Positions 32,901-43,127 of a stretch of DNA of 64,000 bases are shown piece by piece. Under the pieces are notes generated by a model. That model worked only from the letters and a program-made list of their open reading frames with translations, did no database searches and was not told the DNA's origin. The translations under genes and the position numbers were made by a program. Position 1 is the first letter of the stretch. Each line of letters begins with the position of its first letter. Origin of the DNA: Dicyema japonicum (lineage: Eukaryota; Dicyemida; Rhombozoa; Dicyemidae); NCBI GenBank assembly GCA_011109175.1, contig RDEW01000030.1, forward strand, positions 552,094-616,093. Direction: 5' to 3'.

Positions 32901-34843
32901 TCATGACCATCACAGTTTTCACATTTTCCGTCAGATGTGAGTGATCCCGCCAGACCACAAGCCATTCTAGTAAAGTCGACATTTGTAAAAATTGATATTC
33001 TCTCCCTAAAACTCAACAATTCAATAACTTTAAAAGAGGGACAACTTCCTCCATTATTTTTGAGTTTTTCTGAATAATGAAAGGCAAAAAATCAAGCACG
33101 TGGAAGCACAAATATTCTCTATATTTCCCTTCCTTAAAATGATTACCTAAGATTACCAAAGAAGACATAAAGAATTTCATTTTCAGTTCTAAAATAGCTG
33201 AAGATGATGAGAACAAACGAACAAGCAAACGGTAAAACCTCCCTAAAAATTTACAAACAGTAAGAACATCTTTCTGGAGAGTCGGAAAGGGAGCTGACTC
33301 TAACCAAAAAACTGTCAGTAAATCAACCTCAAGGAAAGCTAAAATACTATGAATCGAAAAAACCAATATGTTCATGAAGGTCAGAAAGCACGACAGCATT
33401 CATATCAGATTCGTTCTCAGATAACAACTGTTTATATAGTATTACTGATAGCTCTTGGAAGCTACAAATGAATTAATAATCAACGGCAAATCGATCGGCA
33501 AATTTTCATAAATTTTTACAAAGAAATGAATCCCACATAGATCACTCGTAGAAAGTTGATGATTTGATTCAGAAATTCGGACCTTTAGAGAATCAAAGAC
33601 CTGAGAGAGTTGTAAAACAAAACTAAAACTTAAAATAAAGACGACCAAGAATCAAATGGAAGACAGGAAAGTACTAATTTACTAGCAATCTAAAAATGAG
33701 ATTTCAAATATTACGTTCACCATGTTCTCAGAGTTGAGATTATTGAAAACACCCAGCACTAGTTGCTGCTTTAGAACAAAAAACGAAATCTCTGAAGAAT
33801 TTACCTTCAGAAAATGTATAAAAATCGTGTCACAATGTTGGTCACATTCAACGGCACTCTCTTTGAGGGATTTTAGAGAATTTATAAAAAATCTGACAGG
33901 CAAGTCGATCGAATTTCGAATTGGAATAGAGTTATAGCCATCAATTAGATTAGTAAACTCATCAGCAGAACTGAGTCTAGCGAATAAAGACACGTGTTAC
34001 TTTTGACAGACGGCAAAGGAAATAAACCGATAAATAGCAACAAAATCCAGAATGCTAAGATAAACGTCTCCACTTAGAAGAGAGTTGAGTAATCGGAGAC
34101 ATTTTTAAAATCAATCTAAATTTTAGTAAAAATATGAACCAATTTGTATATTTTGAGAATCGTTTCTATAATTATTGAGCTGTCGCACAAAAAAGCAATT
34201 TCTCTCCCAAATTTGGTAAAAAATAAGCTTAAATAGTTATTATATAGAAACATCAAAAATGTGAAAACATTATAAATTTGATTTGAATACAAAATTTCCA
34301 GATATAGAGTAGGATGACAAGCCTTGTCTGAGTGGTCCTACAATAAGCAGAATTAATTACAGTTAGAAAAATCGTCGATGGAGTGCTCCCTGTTACTTGG
34401 TTTTTAATTTCTACCAATTTTTGTAATGATTTTTCTATTCAAAATGAAGATTATTGTCTTGATGATTAGTTCAAAAATTTTGTAGTTCCTCTGTCTGTTT
34501 TCCAGGACTAATTTGCAGTTTAGGTCAAGAATCTTATCCCTTAATGAGCAACAAGCATCATTTGCAAGACACAAGCTTAGTTCAAAAAGCCACATTAATG
34601 AGTCTGATTAATTAAGAGATATAACACCTAAATCTTATGAAATAAATACTTAAGAAATTCTCTCACTTTCGAGACATTGATCAATGAATTCTATCAGAGG
34701 GTCCACACAATTTGGATTCGAGTTTACTTCTAATGAAATTAAAGTATCCTAGTACCATGCAAACACTTCATTGCAAAATCATTAATGAGAGAGCAGGCAG
34801 CCTTTTTAATCTCCAAATCACTTGAACTTATAATGCTGAACAT
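26925..34843 (-). CDS. ATR: ATR checkpoint kinase (PIKK family)
   Basis: ATR senses RPA-coated single-stranded DNA at stalled forks and phosphorylates CHK1-type targets (nucleus). From the likely ATG at 34843, about 8 kb of minus-strand exons give alpha-helical HEAT-type sequence, a [15 protein letters not shown] block like human ATR, FAT-domain helices (LRRHLSG..., [20 protein letters not shown]), then the kinase: [67 protein letters not shown] (catalytic loop); [20 protein letters not shown] then [14 protein letters not shown]; and a FATC end [19 protein letters not shown], stop at 26925. Introns checked in the kinase part: 28028-28050, 27898-27919, 27590-27612, 27419-27443 (22-25 nt). Catalytic residues are present. 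The N-terminal exons and the start are approximate. Confidence 0.93.
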
Positions 34844-34946
34844 TGACAACAAAATTTACAAAGATTTTGCCGCTAATGCTATTTAAATTTAAAAATAATG
34901 TTTATAATATAATATTTTTGTATATTATTAAATATAAAAAATCGGA

Positions 34947-35240
34947 TTTATGCGAGTGGTTTAACTGTGGTGATCTGAACGCCAAACATCCCCACTGGCT
35001 GCGGCAACAACCAACCGACAGTCGTGGCGAGTACATTCTGTCAGTCTTGAACGAATTGGTTATTCTTAATAATTTTGCACCATGTGCTAGAGACTCCTAT
35101 TCTGGTGGCAATCTCCCTTACTCTGCCAATTCCTGCGTTCCACGTGACTCACTTGGGATTTTCTTCCCAATTTTATCACGAATGGTTTCAATGAGAAAAC
35201 TCACTTACAGATGGTTTTAGTGTCAATCGACACAGATATC
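34947..35240 (+). pseudogene. Group B LINE, APE endonuclease fragment
   Basis: NCGDLNAKHPHWLRQ then SRGEYILSVLNELVILNN is the GDLNAKH..W...RG block of Jockey-type endonucleases. A similar entry sequence, GGATTTATGSGAGTGGTTTAAC, occurs at 46862. It lies about 100 bp upstream of the ATR start, on the opposite strand. Confidence 0.7.
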
Positions 35241-35469
35241 GACGCCACTCTTTACTTAAAAGATCTTCCCCAAACGTACAACCAAACATAAGCTATAGCT
35301 GGAAAACTTTCGGCCATGCTGAAAAGTTAATGTTTATGAAACAAATTCAAGATCACGCTTATTTCATAACTGAGTCTCACAGGGGTCCCGCCTGTCTCTG
35401 ATTCTATTTACTTTGCTTCTACACGGTACAATTGAGGATCATAATATGTCACATGGGTGGCTAATGCCT

Positions 35470-35515
35470 ATGGGCAACCTGTTTTTTTACGTGTTTTCAT
35501 GGTAACAAGATATCA
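35470..35515 (+). repeat. Left copy of an inverted repeat around a LINE cluster
   Basis: GCCTATGGGCAACCTG then TTTTTTTACGTGTTTTCATGGTAA is the reverse complement, with few changes, of 38200-38250. See the right copy. Confidence 0.75.
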
Positions 35516-35639
35516 ATTGCTAGATTTAACAAAAAGTATATTTAAAATAATAAAAAACAATTACTTGACATTAAGACCGATCTTCTTCCATCAGAAAATT
35601 AACCTATACATAAATTTGAAAAATACCTTAGGCGCATTT

Positions 35640-36380
35640 TCCTTTCTGTAGCACAACACAATATCCCCAAGCGCGTTTGGATATCCTTATGGATAGCGCT
35701 ACATCAATAGCCATTCCAAAGGAGGGCACCTGCCTTCTTCCCTGTAGTACCTTCTCCGTAGTTTTTTGATACAGGGGCATCTTGAATGGCTCGTCCTGTG
35801 TCCCTCCTCGCCACAGTTCACGCACTTGAGAGACCTGACTTTTGATTGGCAGGCCTTCCGCGAATTTGGACCCCCGCAATTCAGGCACTTCTCTTTATAA
35901 GTGCATCGAGCTAGTGTGGCCGAATCTTGGCAGCTATAGCACTGGATTGTTGTTGTTCGCTCTAGGGCCACACCAAACCTAGTAACCAATGCATGCTTTC
36001 TCGAGGCAGATCCTCTCTGGCTCTGCTCCAGAGCGAAGCCAGACCTTCATGGTCTGGAGTCTCCTCTCCCCGCTTGTAAAGTCCTTCTTGATGTGTTCGA
36101 CTACATTATCATCTACGAAGTCCAGAAGGACTCCGGAGACTAGCCACTATTGAATCCGAAGCCTTAGGAACGACCCGTGACATGTTATGTGCCCCGGGTT
36201 CAAAGGATACCTTAGTATTGACCTCAGCTTCGAAAACTGAAGCGTCGTCCTCATTCCTGAATCCTACAACAAGTGGGATTCTCCGGGTTTGATAACTCTT
36301 CCTTTGGCATAGATAGCCAGAGTACCTATGCCGCCACAGGAGCTTAACGACTCCCACCTTCGGCACCTCTACCAACTATT
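35640..36380 (-). pseudogene. Group B LINE ORF1 (gag-like, zinc knuckles)
   Basis: Reading leftward from 36375: MVEVPKVGVVKLLWRHRYSG and FRNEDDASVFEAEV (RNA-binding-like part), then CYSCQDSATLARC, CLNCGGPNS and CVNCGEEGHRTSHSRC, a row of CCHC-type knuckles as in Jockey/I-type gag proteins. ORF1 binds element RNA. Two frameshifts break it, and no endonuclease/RT ORF follows in the same orientation. Confidence 0.75.
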
Positions 36381-36673
36381 AGTCCCAATCTAACAAGATT
36401 TCAACTTTTCTGTCTTTCCTTTCAAGAAAAGTCTGAATTAAATCAGAATTAATCTTATGATTTGATCAAATTAATCAATAAAAAATATTAAACTTCAAAC
36501 TTATCGTTTCTAAACGAAAAATGTGAGGCATTTTCACGTACTCTCCGTTTCTTTTGTACTTATAGCCTCAGGGTCAATTCCACATAAGATCTGTTTAATT
36601 TTTTCATATTCGACAAGATCTCTGATATACCCCTTAAATTTGAGACATAAGAAATCACTAAAGCCATGCTGTT

Positions 36674-38092
36674 AAAATTAAAAGAAATCAGGTTATTATT
36701 TATTTATTTATTTATTTAATAACCCCGAAAAGGGAACACCAAGAAAGAAGGAGTAATCCAACTAATTAAGTGATCCCGGTACGCCTCAACAGGATCGAGA
36801 GGTTTTTCCTGTGTTCCTCCAGAGTACCCACGGCTTTCCTGAATAGACGACGATCATCTTTCATTAGAGTTTGAAGAGGAGTGGGTTTTTTCCCCAAATT
36901 TCGTGTATTTGAGGCCTTTAGCCTTGAATGGAAGAAACGACTTGTTTCTTGGCCACACAGACAGATGAAGCCGGAGCCATTATTTTTGATTGCGGCGTGG
37001 TCAAGCATTGGAGGGAAAAGATCGGGGGTAGATTCGTTTGACGTGCTAGTTTTCCAATTAGGGTATTGATCTTGAGTGAATTTGATATCGAAGCTCCATA
37101 GGCCCATGAGGCACAAGCGTACTCAATCGTCGGTTTTAGGAGTTGATTGAACACGACGAGGGCGCATTCCTGTGAAGGTTTGGACTTCAAGAGCGGTTTG
37201 ATTATATTAAGTTTCCTGAGACCCTTTGTCATAACGTTCTTCACATGTTGAGAAAATGTCATCAAAGGGTCAAATGTCACTCCCAGGATAGTTGGACGAG
37301 TCTGTAGTGGTAAGGAGTCTCCAAAAATGTTCAAATCCAGTGTATGTTTTTCTTTTCTGTCCGTGGTGAAGATTGTATATGTTGATTTGTCCCTGGATAC
37401 GGAGAGACGATTCAACTTCAACCAGGCTCCCAGGTCGTCAATATGTGACTGAAGCTCTGATTTTGCTGTACCCACGTATTTGTTCCTGCTAGCGATGATT
37501 AGGTCGTCAGCATAAGTGAGAAGCATTGAATCTGGTCCTCCAGGGCAGGGTAAATCGTTGAGGAACAAGTTGAATAATGCCGGAGAGAGGGGCGATCCTT
37601 GAGGGACGCCATTTGGTAGGAGACGGGACCTCGATCTTGCGTGGCCTATACAGACACGTCCTCTTCTTCCGGAGAGAAAATTGGCTATCCATCTTTTCAA
37701 ATCCGTCTGAATGGTGGTGTCAAAAACCTTCTTCGTGAGTAATATTCTCGAGACAGAATCGAACGCCTTCTGGATATCCAGGGAAACCATTATTGTCCGT
37801 AGATGGCGTTTCGGTACGTTGAACCCTTCTGATATAAATTGAGACAGTGAAGTCAAATGTGTCGTAGTTGAACGCTCACATTTGAAACCATGTTGAAAGT
37901 GGCAGTCGGGCAAATGGGGTTTAATTTTCCAGAGTACGAGTTTCTCCATTAGGCGCGATAATGCGCACGTTAATGAAATTGGACGGTAGGAAGAAGGTGA
38001 GGTTTTCGGTTTTCCTGGTTTAAGGATCGGTATTATAAGTGAGTTCTTCCATTTGCATGGGATGACGTTCAAAATTAAAAGAAATCAGGTTA
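36674..38092 (-). mobile_element. 5'-truncated group B LINE with 22-bp target-site duplication
   Basis: A perfect 22-bp direct repeat beginning AAAATTAAAAGAAATC lies at 36674-36695 and 38071-38092, bounding 36696-38070. On the minus strand the insert starts inside the RT domain and ends GGGATCACTTAATTAGTTGG ... CGGGGTTATT followed by an (AAAT)n tail. The long perfect duplication and mostly open RT suggest this is among the youngest insertions here. Confidence 0.93.
36766..38070 (-). pseudogene. Group B LINE reverse transcriptase
   Basis: About 384 open codons: SLIIPILKPGKPK; SSYRPISLTCALSRLMEKLV; FQHGFKCERSTTTHLTSL; VSLDIQKAFDSVSR (first catalytic Asp); NGVPQGSPLSPALFNLFLND; LLTYADDLIIASRNK (YADD box); RPTILGVTFDPLMTFSQHV; LLKPTIEYACASWAYG. 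The frame shifts near 36930, and the remaining C-terminal sequence ends at 36766. The RT core looks catalytically complete; endonuclease and ORF1 are absent owing to 5' truncation. Confidence 0.9.
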
Positions 38093-38199
38093 GCCATTTA
38101 ATAAATAGTTTGAATTAATTTTTTATTTATAATTAATGAATTAGTTAAATGTTGTTCTTAAAATAGTTAAAAGAAAGTTATATTATGTAGTATATCTCT

Positions 38200-38250
38200 G
38201 TTTACCATGGAAACACGTAAAAAAACAGGTTGCTCATAGGCTTCAACACA
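38200..38250 (-). repeat. Right copy of the inverted repeat
   Basis: Inverted counterpart of 35470-35515. The pair encloses about 2.7 kb holding the gag-like ORF1 fragment and the younger LINE, so it could be the ends of a DNA transposon into which LINEs inserted, or two opposed copies of a dispersed repeat. Confidence 0.75.
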
Positions 38251-38809
38251 TAATACAATACTTTTATTTATGCAAATAAATTCATTGTTGAGATGAAATT
38301 TGGGAATTCTAAGTGACAATTACGAAAAACGCTGACGGATCACACTAAAAGAAAGCGAGAATTACTCGAAGCTGGAATCAATTAATTAGTTGGCTTTGAC
38401 AATTTTTTCTGGTGATCTGAGGTTTCTTAAATAAAGAATGCCTAATGCGGATCAAGGATGGGAAAGTATTTTTGCATTTTTGAGATACATAAATCCGATC
38501 TTTGGGACGAGAAAGTGATCTCCAAAAGAGAACTCCATCAATCAACCAATTTTATTTAAACTACTTGTTGCTTCACTCAGATTCGCTTTGGATATTTCAA
38601 AGAATGAAACAAACTCAGACTCATGTCTAAGTCGTGCTGACCTAGTTAATTTCCTTCTTAAAGAGACTTTCCCTTTTTAGGAGCCCTCATTCTAATGGAC
38701 TTGTGGAAGTGATTAGCAATCGTGGTTGAAATAATTAACTAGAACGAAAAATAACATGAATACAGGAAAGTGAATTTTAGAGGAGTATAGAGATCCATTA
38801 TGATCGTTA

Positions 38810-38885
38810 ATTCCAGGATCATTTAATTAGCTTGGTTTAAAACCTTTTTTCTTTGTGATTTGGGGGTAAAATAAAATAAATGAAT
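38810..38885 (+). repeat. Orphan group B-type 3' tail
   Basis: GGATCATTTAATTAGC ... TTTGGGGGTAAAATAAAATAAAT follows the plan of the group B 3' end. No coding part is attached. Confidence 0.5.
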
Positions 38886-38924
38886 CGATGAGATAGATGG
38901 CAACCCAAATTTATAAACTAGCCG

Positions 38925-39040
38925 ATGACGCAGTGTACAAGTGTCGGGCAAAGTCATGATACCCCTGGGTTCGAATTTTGCTGTTGTAGGTTTCGGCTCA
39001 TGGTTCCACGTATCTACAAAAAGGCTTAATTAAATTATTA
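38925..39040 (+). repeat. tRNA-derived SINE-like element
   Basis: TAGCCGATGACGCAGTGTACA (weak box A) and GGGTTCGAATTTTGC (good box B) 40 bp apart, followed by unrelated sequence and an AT-rich tail at about 39035. Distinct from SINE1. Confidence 0.45.
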
Positions 39041-39049
39041 TTATTTTAT

Positions 39050-39500
39050 ACCTGTTGAGAGTCCCCCGTTTCCCAAGACATGCCTGTCTCAACGTGACGT
39101 TGAAAAATGCACTTTCATCTGCCGGATACCACTGCATTTTGGAGCCACTGATTTCACCCGAGAGTATGACAAACGCTCCGAGGGATGAAAACATTCCCTT
39201 TTGGAAATGGTCGGAACCTGGTTTGGGAGCTACGTGTTTTAAACTATTCAGTCTCGGACTTTAAACAAGCCGAAGATCAGAAAATAAGGAAGTAATAAAC
39301 ATTTCAGAGGATCACTTATTTGTCCAATTTGCTGTTGATACGTCAGGAATCCTTGGCCCACAAGCGGATAGTCTAATCCGTCGGATCAGCTTAATGATCC
39401 AAAGGGTAACAAGGATCCACGTGAGACTGGATGGCATCGAGAGCATATCTCGATAGCTATTGTCAGAGGAAACGGAATGCCAATTCCAACTCTCTACCTT
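39050..39500 (+). pseudogene. Group C LINE, endonuclease region and C-terminus
   Basis: RFPRHACLNVTLKNALSSAG then YHCILEP is the GR..RH..LND..K.ALSSAG...EP stretch after the CRCG motif; the expected RPDG of the restriction-like nuclease is changed to NAPRDE. After a break, FVQFAVDTSGILGPQADSLI and RISLMIQRVTRIHV match the C-terminal FVPFAVETSG block. Inactive. Confidence 0.65.
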
Positions 39501-39688
39501 AAAATTTATATAGTTGTTATCCCTCAACAATTTCGTGTTAAAATTTAGTTAAAAATACACGAATTCAGACAATGTCTCTTAGCAATCGTATGGATTATCA
39601 CCATTAATTATTAATTATATCTAATTTGGCAAGAATACATGGTTTCTGATCAATATTTGTATATTAATTATTTCCCTTACTATCGACG

Positions 39689-40201
39689 ATGAAAAATACT
39701 TCCAACATTGAAGAAATTAAGGATATCGAAGGTACTCAAATTATTCTCAAATTAGTTTTGAAAAATCATGAGTGGAATGCCGAAGACTTTGGGTGCAACC
39801 AAAAAGACGTCGAGGACCAGTATTTAATTGGCTACTTTCAAAATGGACAAATTAAGGCTGTATTTTACTTTTTAATTTAAGTATGCCTCGACTGGCTTAG
39901 TAAACAAAGGTATTTCTAGCTTCTATTTTAGAATATGCGAACATTGTGCAACTCTGCAGTTTGAAGAATTTGATGAAAAAATTTGTAATTATATTATTTA
40001 GTTAAGAAAATATATGACATGCTTATTAAGCATATTATAAATAAATACAAAATGTGTGCAAAAATTAATATGATCAAACTTCACTGCAGGAGTGGATTGA
40101 TCCCTGTTGTAACGAGAATTGGATTTGTTTATACTGGAGTTATGCTAGAATCCGAGAATTTTAAATATAAATACGAATTTGTCGTTAAAATTACAAAATA
40201 A
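39689..40201 (+). CDS. Small GNAT-like acetyltransferase candidate
   Basis: Four exons separated by three introns of exactly 22 nt (39860-39881, 39910-39931, 39985-40006), all GT...AG, giving about 148 residues. The N-terminal half has WNAEDFGCNQKDVEDQYLIG then YFQNGQIKAYASTG; the C-terminal half has YDMLIKHIINKY, INMIKLHCRSGLIPVVTRIG and FVYTGVM. The order (substrate strand, helix, strand, then IGFVYTG-like end) suggests a GNAT fold, but the acetyl-CoA loop (R/QxxGxG/A) is not obvious, so the assignment is tentative. No membrane segment or signal peptide. Confidence 0.55.
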
Positions 40202-40269
40202 TGTTTTAATAACAAATATAATAATTTATCATTAAATCAAGACAGATTTTACTTTTCCCTAAACCTACG

Positions 40270-42545
40270 CGGCGAACTAAAAAATTAAATTTAATTCCAA
40301 CGACCACTGTTAAACCGAAAAACTAAACTAAGTGATCCCGACGAATTGGATCAAGGCTCTCATCTTTGCTCGGTGTTGATCGCTTGAGCTTACACAAGTT
40401 CGTTGTGGATGACACTTCTTTTTGGCATTGTGTTTATTTTTGTTTTTTTCGATTAGTTTCTCCATGGGCGTCGGTGATTTAATGTTTTCCTGTATACCAT
40501 CTCTCGGTTAGTTTGAAGGCCCTTTTCTGGGTTTCGCAGATTTTCTGGATGTTCGTATAAGAGGTCAGTGGTCCCCATGAAGTAAACGCATATGAAATTC
40601 ATGGTTCGATGTACTGTGAGTAGAGCGTTTTAAGTATAGGGTGATGTCCAATTTTCCATAGACATGTTAGGCATTTCAGAAGGTTGATTTTCTTCTCACA
40701 TTTGTTCAGCACGTAAGTGACGTGTCTCGTAAAGTTTATGTACGTATCGAAAGTTAGACCCAATATTTTTTGCCATTTGCTGAACGGGAATGCTCTTCCC
40801 TCCGCAGTAACTTTTATTGACCTGTTCGACAATTTTTTGTCCGAGGTAAAGTTGTAACGATTTTTCGGTATTGATTGATATCCGATTTTCATTAAACCAC
40901 TGGAGTAGTCGATCCATGTGGTGTTGTATTCTTTCCGTGGCTGATTGGGTGTTCTGATCCTGTGAGGCTAAGACGATATTGTCTGCATAAGCCAGAAGCA
41001 GGTCGTCTTCTCCATACGGCGTCGGAATGTCAGCTGTAAATAAATTGAATAGTAATGGTGATACGCGAGCCCTGGGGTACTCCATTTGAAATAAACGGGA
41101 GACAGAATGAATGTTTCCAATGCACACTCTACCTCTTCCGTCCACTAAGGAAGTTTGTCAGCCAGCGTTTGAGGTTTTCAGGGATATCTGATTTGTAGAT
41201 TTTCCATGTTAGGGTCTTCCTCGGCACAGAGTCGAAAGCTTTGTGGACGTCTAGTAAGCATAACACAGTTTCCTGGTTGTCTTGGTTTGTACAGAAATCC
41301 AGAGCGAACAAAGTTAGTCAAGGATGTGAGGAAACTTGTTGTGGACCGATCCTTTTTGAAACCATGCAGGAACGGTTTATCGGGAGGGTCCTCTCAGTAT
41401 TTTTGCGAGGATAAGCTTTTCCAGAATTTTTGACATGGAGCATAAGAGAGAAATAGACATGAAGGAAGCTGGGTCTTCTTTCGGTTTTCCTGGCTTCAAA
41501 TGTTTGCAAGTGTCAATATCGTTGGGATTGAGTTATAATTAATCGATCAGTTGTAGATGTTGGTCAGGGTACCGATTCCCTCATTGCTTAGGTTTTTCAG
41601 AAGAATTGTGGGAATTCTGTCTGTACCATGTGAATATGTTACTTTTGTTTGGCTTAGGCATGCCATTACCTCCTTTACCGTGAAATAAGTTAATTGATCC
41701 CTTTTCGATTTTCTTAGCGGCGGTTTGGGTGGTCAGTCCTCATGTGGTTTTTTTAGAGATTTTCGCGTAGTATTTTATTAGGGCGTTTAGGTCCTTTTGG
41801 CTGAATTCGTCATTTCCGGTGTCCCTTCATCCACTTTCGAGATATTTCGAATAGTCTTCCAGAATTCGGATGTTGACTGGTTACGATTTAATGACGTAAG
41901 GACCATCTTCCATTTAGCTCTCTGTATTTTGAATTCATTGGCTTTTATTTCCTCGTTCAGCAGAACGATCTTTTCAGAAGAACGGATCCCTGCTTTTTTG
42001 AGACGGTTTCGTTCCTTGACCAGAGCCTTCCTTCCGTACTTTCTCGTGTAAACGACATATCTTTTAGGGACAGCCATTGTTCTAGCTTCCAGGATGACTT
42101 TGTTGACGTATGCAACCACTATATCAAGGGAGGTAAAGTTTTCCAGCTGTATATAAGCCAAACGTTGATCCGTAACTGATCGGAATAATTGTCAATTTGC
42201 AAGATTGTATATATGCATTTCTTCTTCCACTGGTAATTACGCTTTGATTTTTAGCAGAATAGGGTTATGGTCACTTCGGGTGTCGTGGATTACGGACCAA
42301 TTAATCGTTGTTGAAAGCTGTGGTGAACAGAGTGTGATATCTGGGGAGGTTGGATTGTCAGAGTTCCTTTGAGGTGTTCTTGTGTTTTTTGATGGGTCAT
42401 TGATGATTGTCAGATTGCCAGACTGCGACAACAGCAAATTTACTCTTGTATCTGCAGACTGATTTAACACTCAGAGAGGGTGTTCAAATCGCCGCATATC
42501 ACAAACTGAGGAAATTTGTTATTCGTTGTCATTTGACTGAATTTT
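40270..42545 (-). mobile_element. Group B LINE: endonuclease end, linker and RT, inactive
   Basis: Minus strand, right to left: FVICGDLNTLSEC (endonuclease) and NWSVIHDTRSDHNPILLK (its end) at about 42525-42237; linker 42161-41787 (LVKERNRLKKAGIRSSEK); RT with KPGKPKEDP..., VLCLLDVHKAFDSVPR, SPLLFNLFTADIPTP, LLAYADNIVLASQDQN and thumb. The catalytic box reads YADN instead of YADD, which should abolish catalysis. There are several frameshifts. The 3' end near 40270-40345 has GGGATCACTTAG. Confidence 0.8.
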
Positions 42546-42599
42546 AAAATTACAATATTCTTTTCATTTTCATAAATTTATTTTATTTTCTATTATTAA

Positions 42600-42800
42600 T
42601 TTATTAACCCAGGCTTACAATTTTTGGTAAGTCCAGGACAAACAGTCACAACTATTAATTCACGAAAGGAACCCAAGAGAGAACGTCTACTTGCACCGAC
42701 CAAATTGATCCTCCAATAATCCATTATAGGCTTCCTCTCTGGAGTGGTGGAGAAGTAGATCCACCTCTTCCATTGTCATCGCACGTCCTACTGTCGCGAC
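42600..42800 (-). repeat. SINE2 copy
   Basis: The reverse complement reads GCGACAGTAGGACGTGCGAT then GACAATGGAAGAGGTGGATC ... TCCTGGACTTACC then AAAAATTGTAAGCCTGGGTT and AATAAAT. Same as 48890-49105 on the plus strand. Confidence 0.75.
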
Positions 42801-43127
42801 ATAATTTCATTCTTTAGAAGAGTTTTCATTATGGAAAATCTTCGGCAACCGATTATAACTTATACGAATCCTTAATTATGGATCTTTGAAGAAGTCTCGA
42901 AGATATCTCCATTCTAAACAAATTCTGACTTACAGTAAAATCAATTAAAAAACAGTTTGTGTGTTTCTTCAACTAGAGTGTTGAGAAAATATGGATTGGG
43001 TAAATAAAATTGATCTTTATGTTTAAAACCCTTTTGGAAGTTCCAATTAAAAAGTCAGAAACTTATACTTCTTAGAAATATCCAATACAAACTAATATAC
43101 TGGAATCAATAATTGATTTCTTCTAAG
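42801..43127. other. Intergenic, nothing recognised
   Basis: AT-rich; no motif. Confidence 0.4.
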
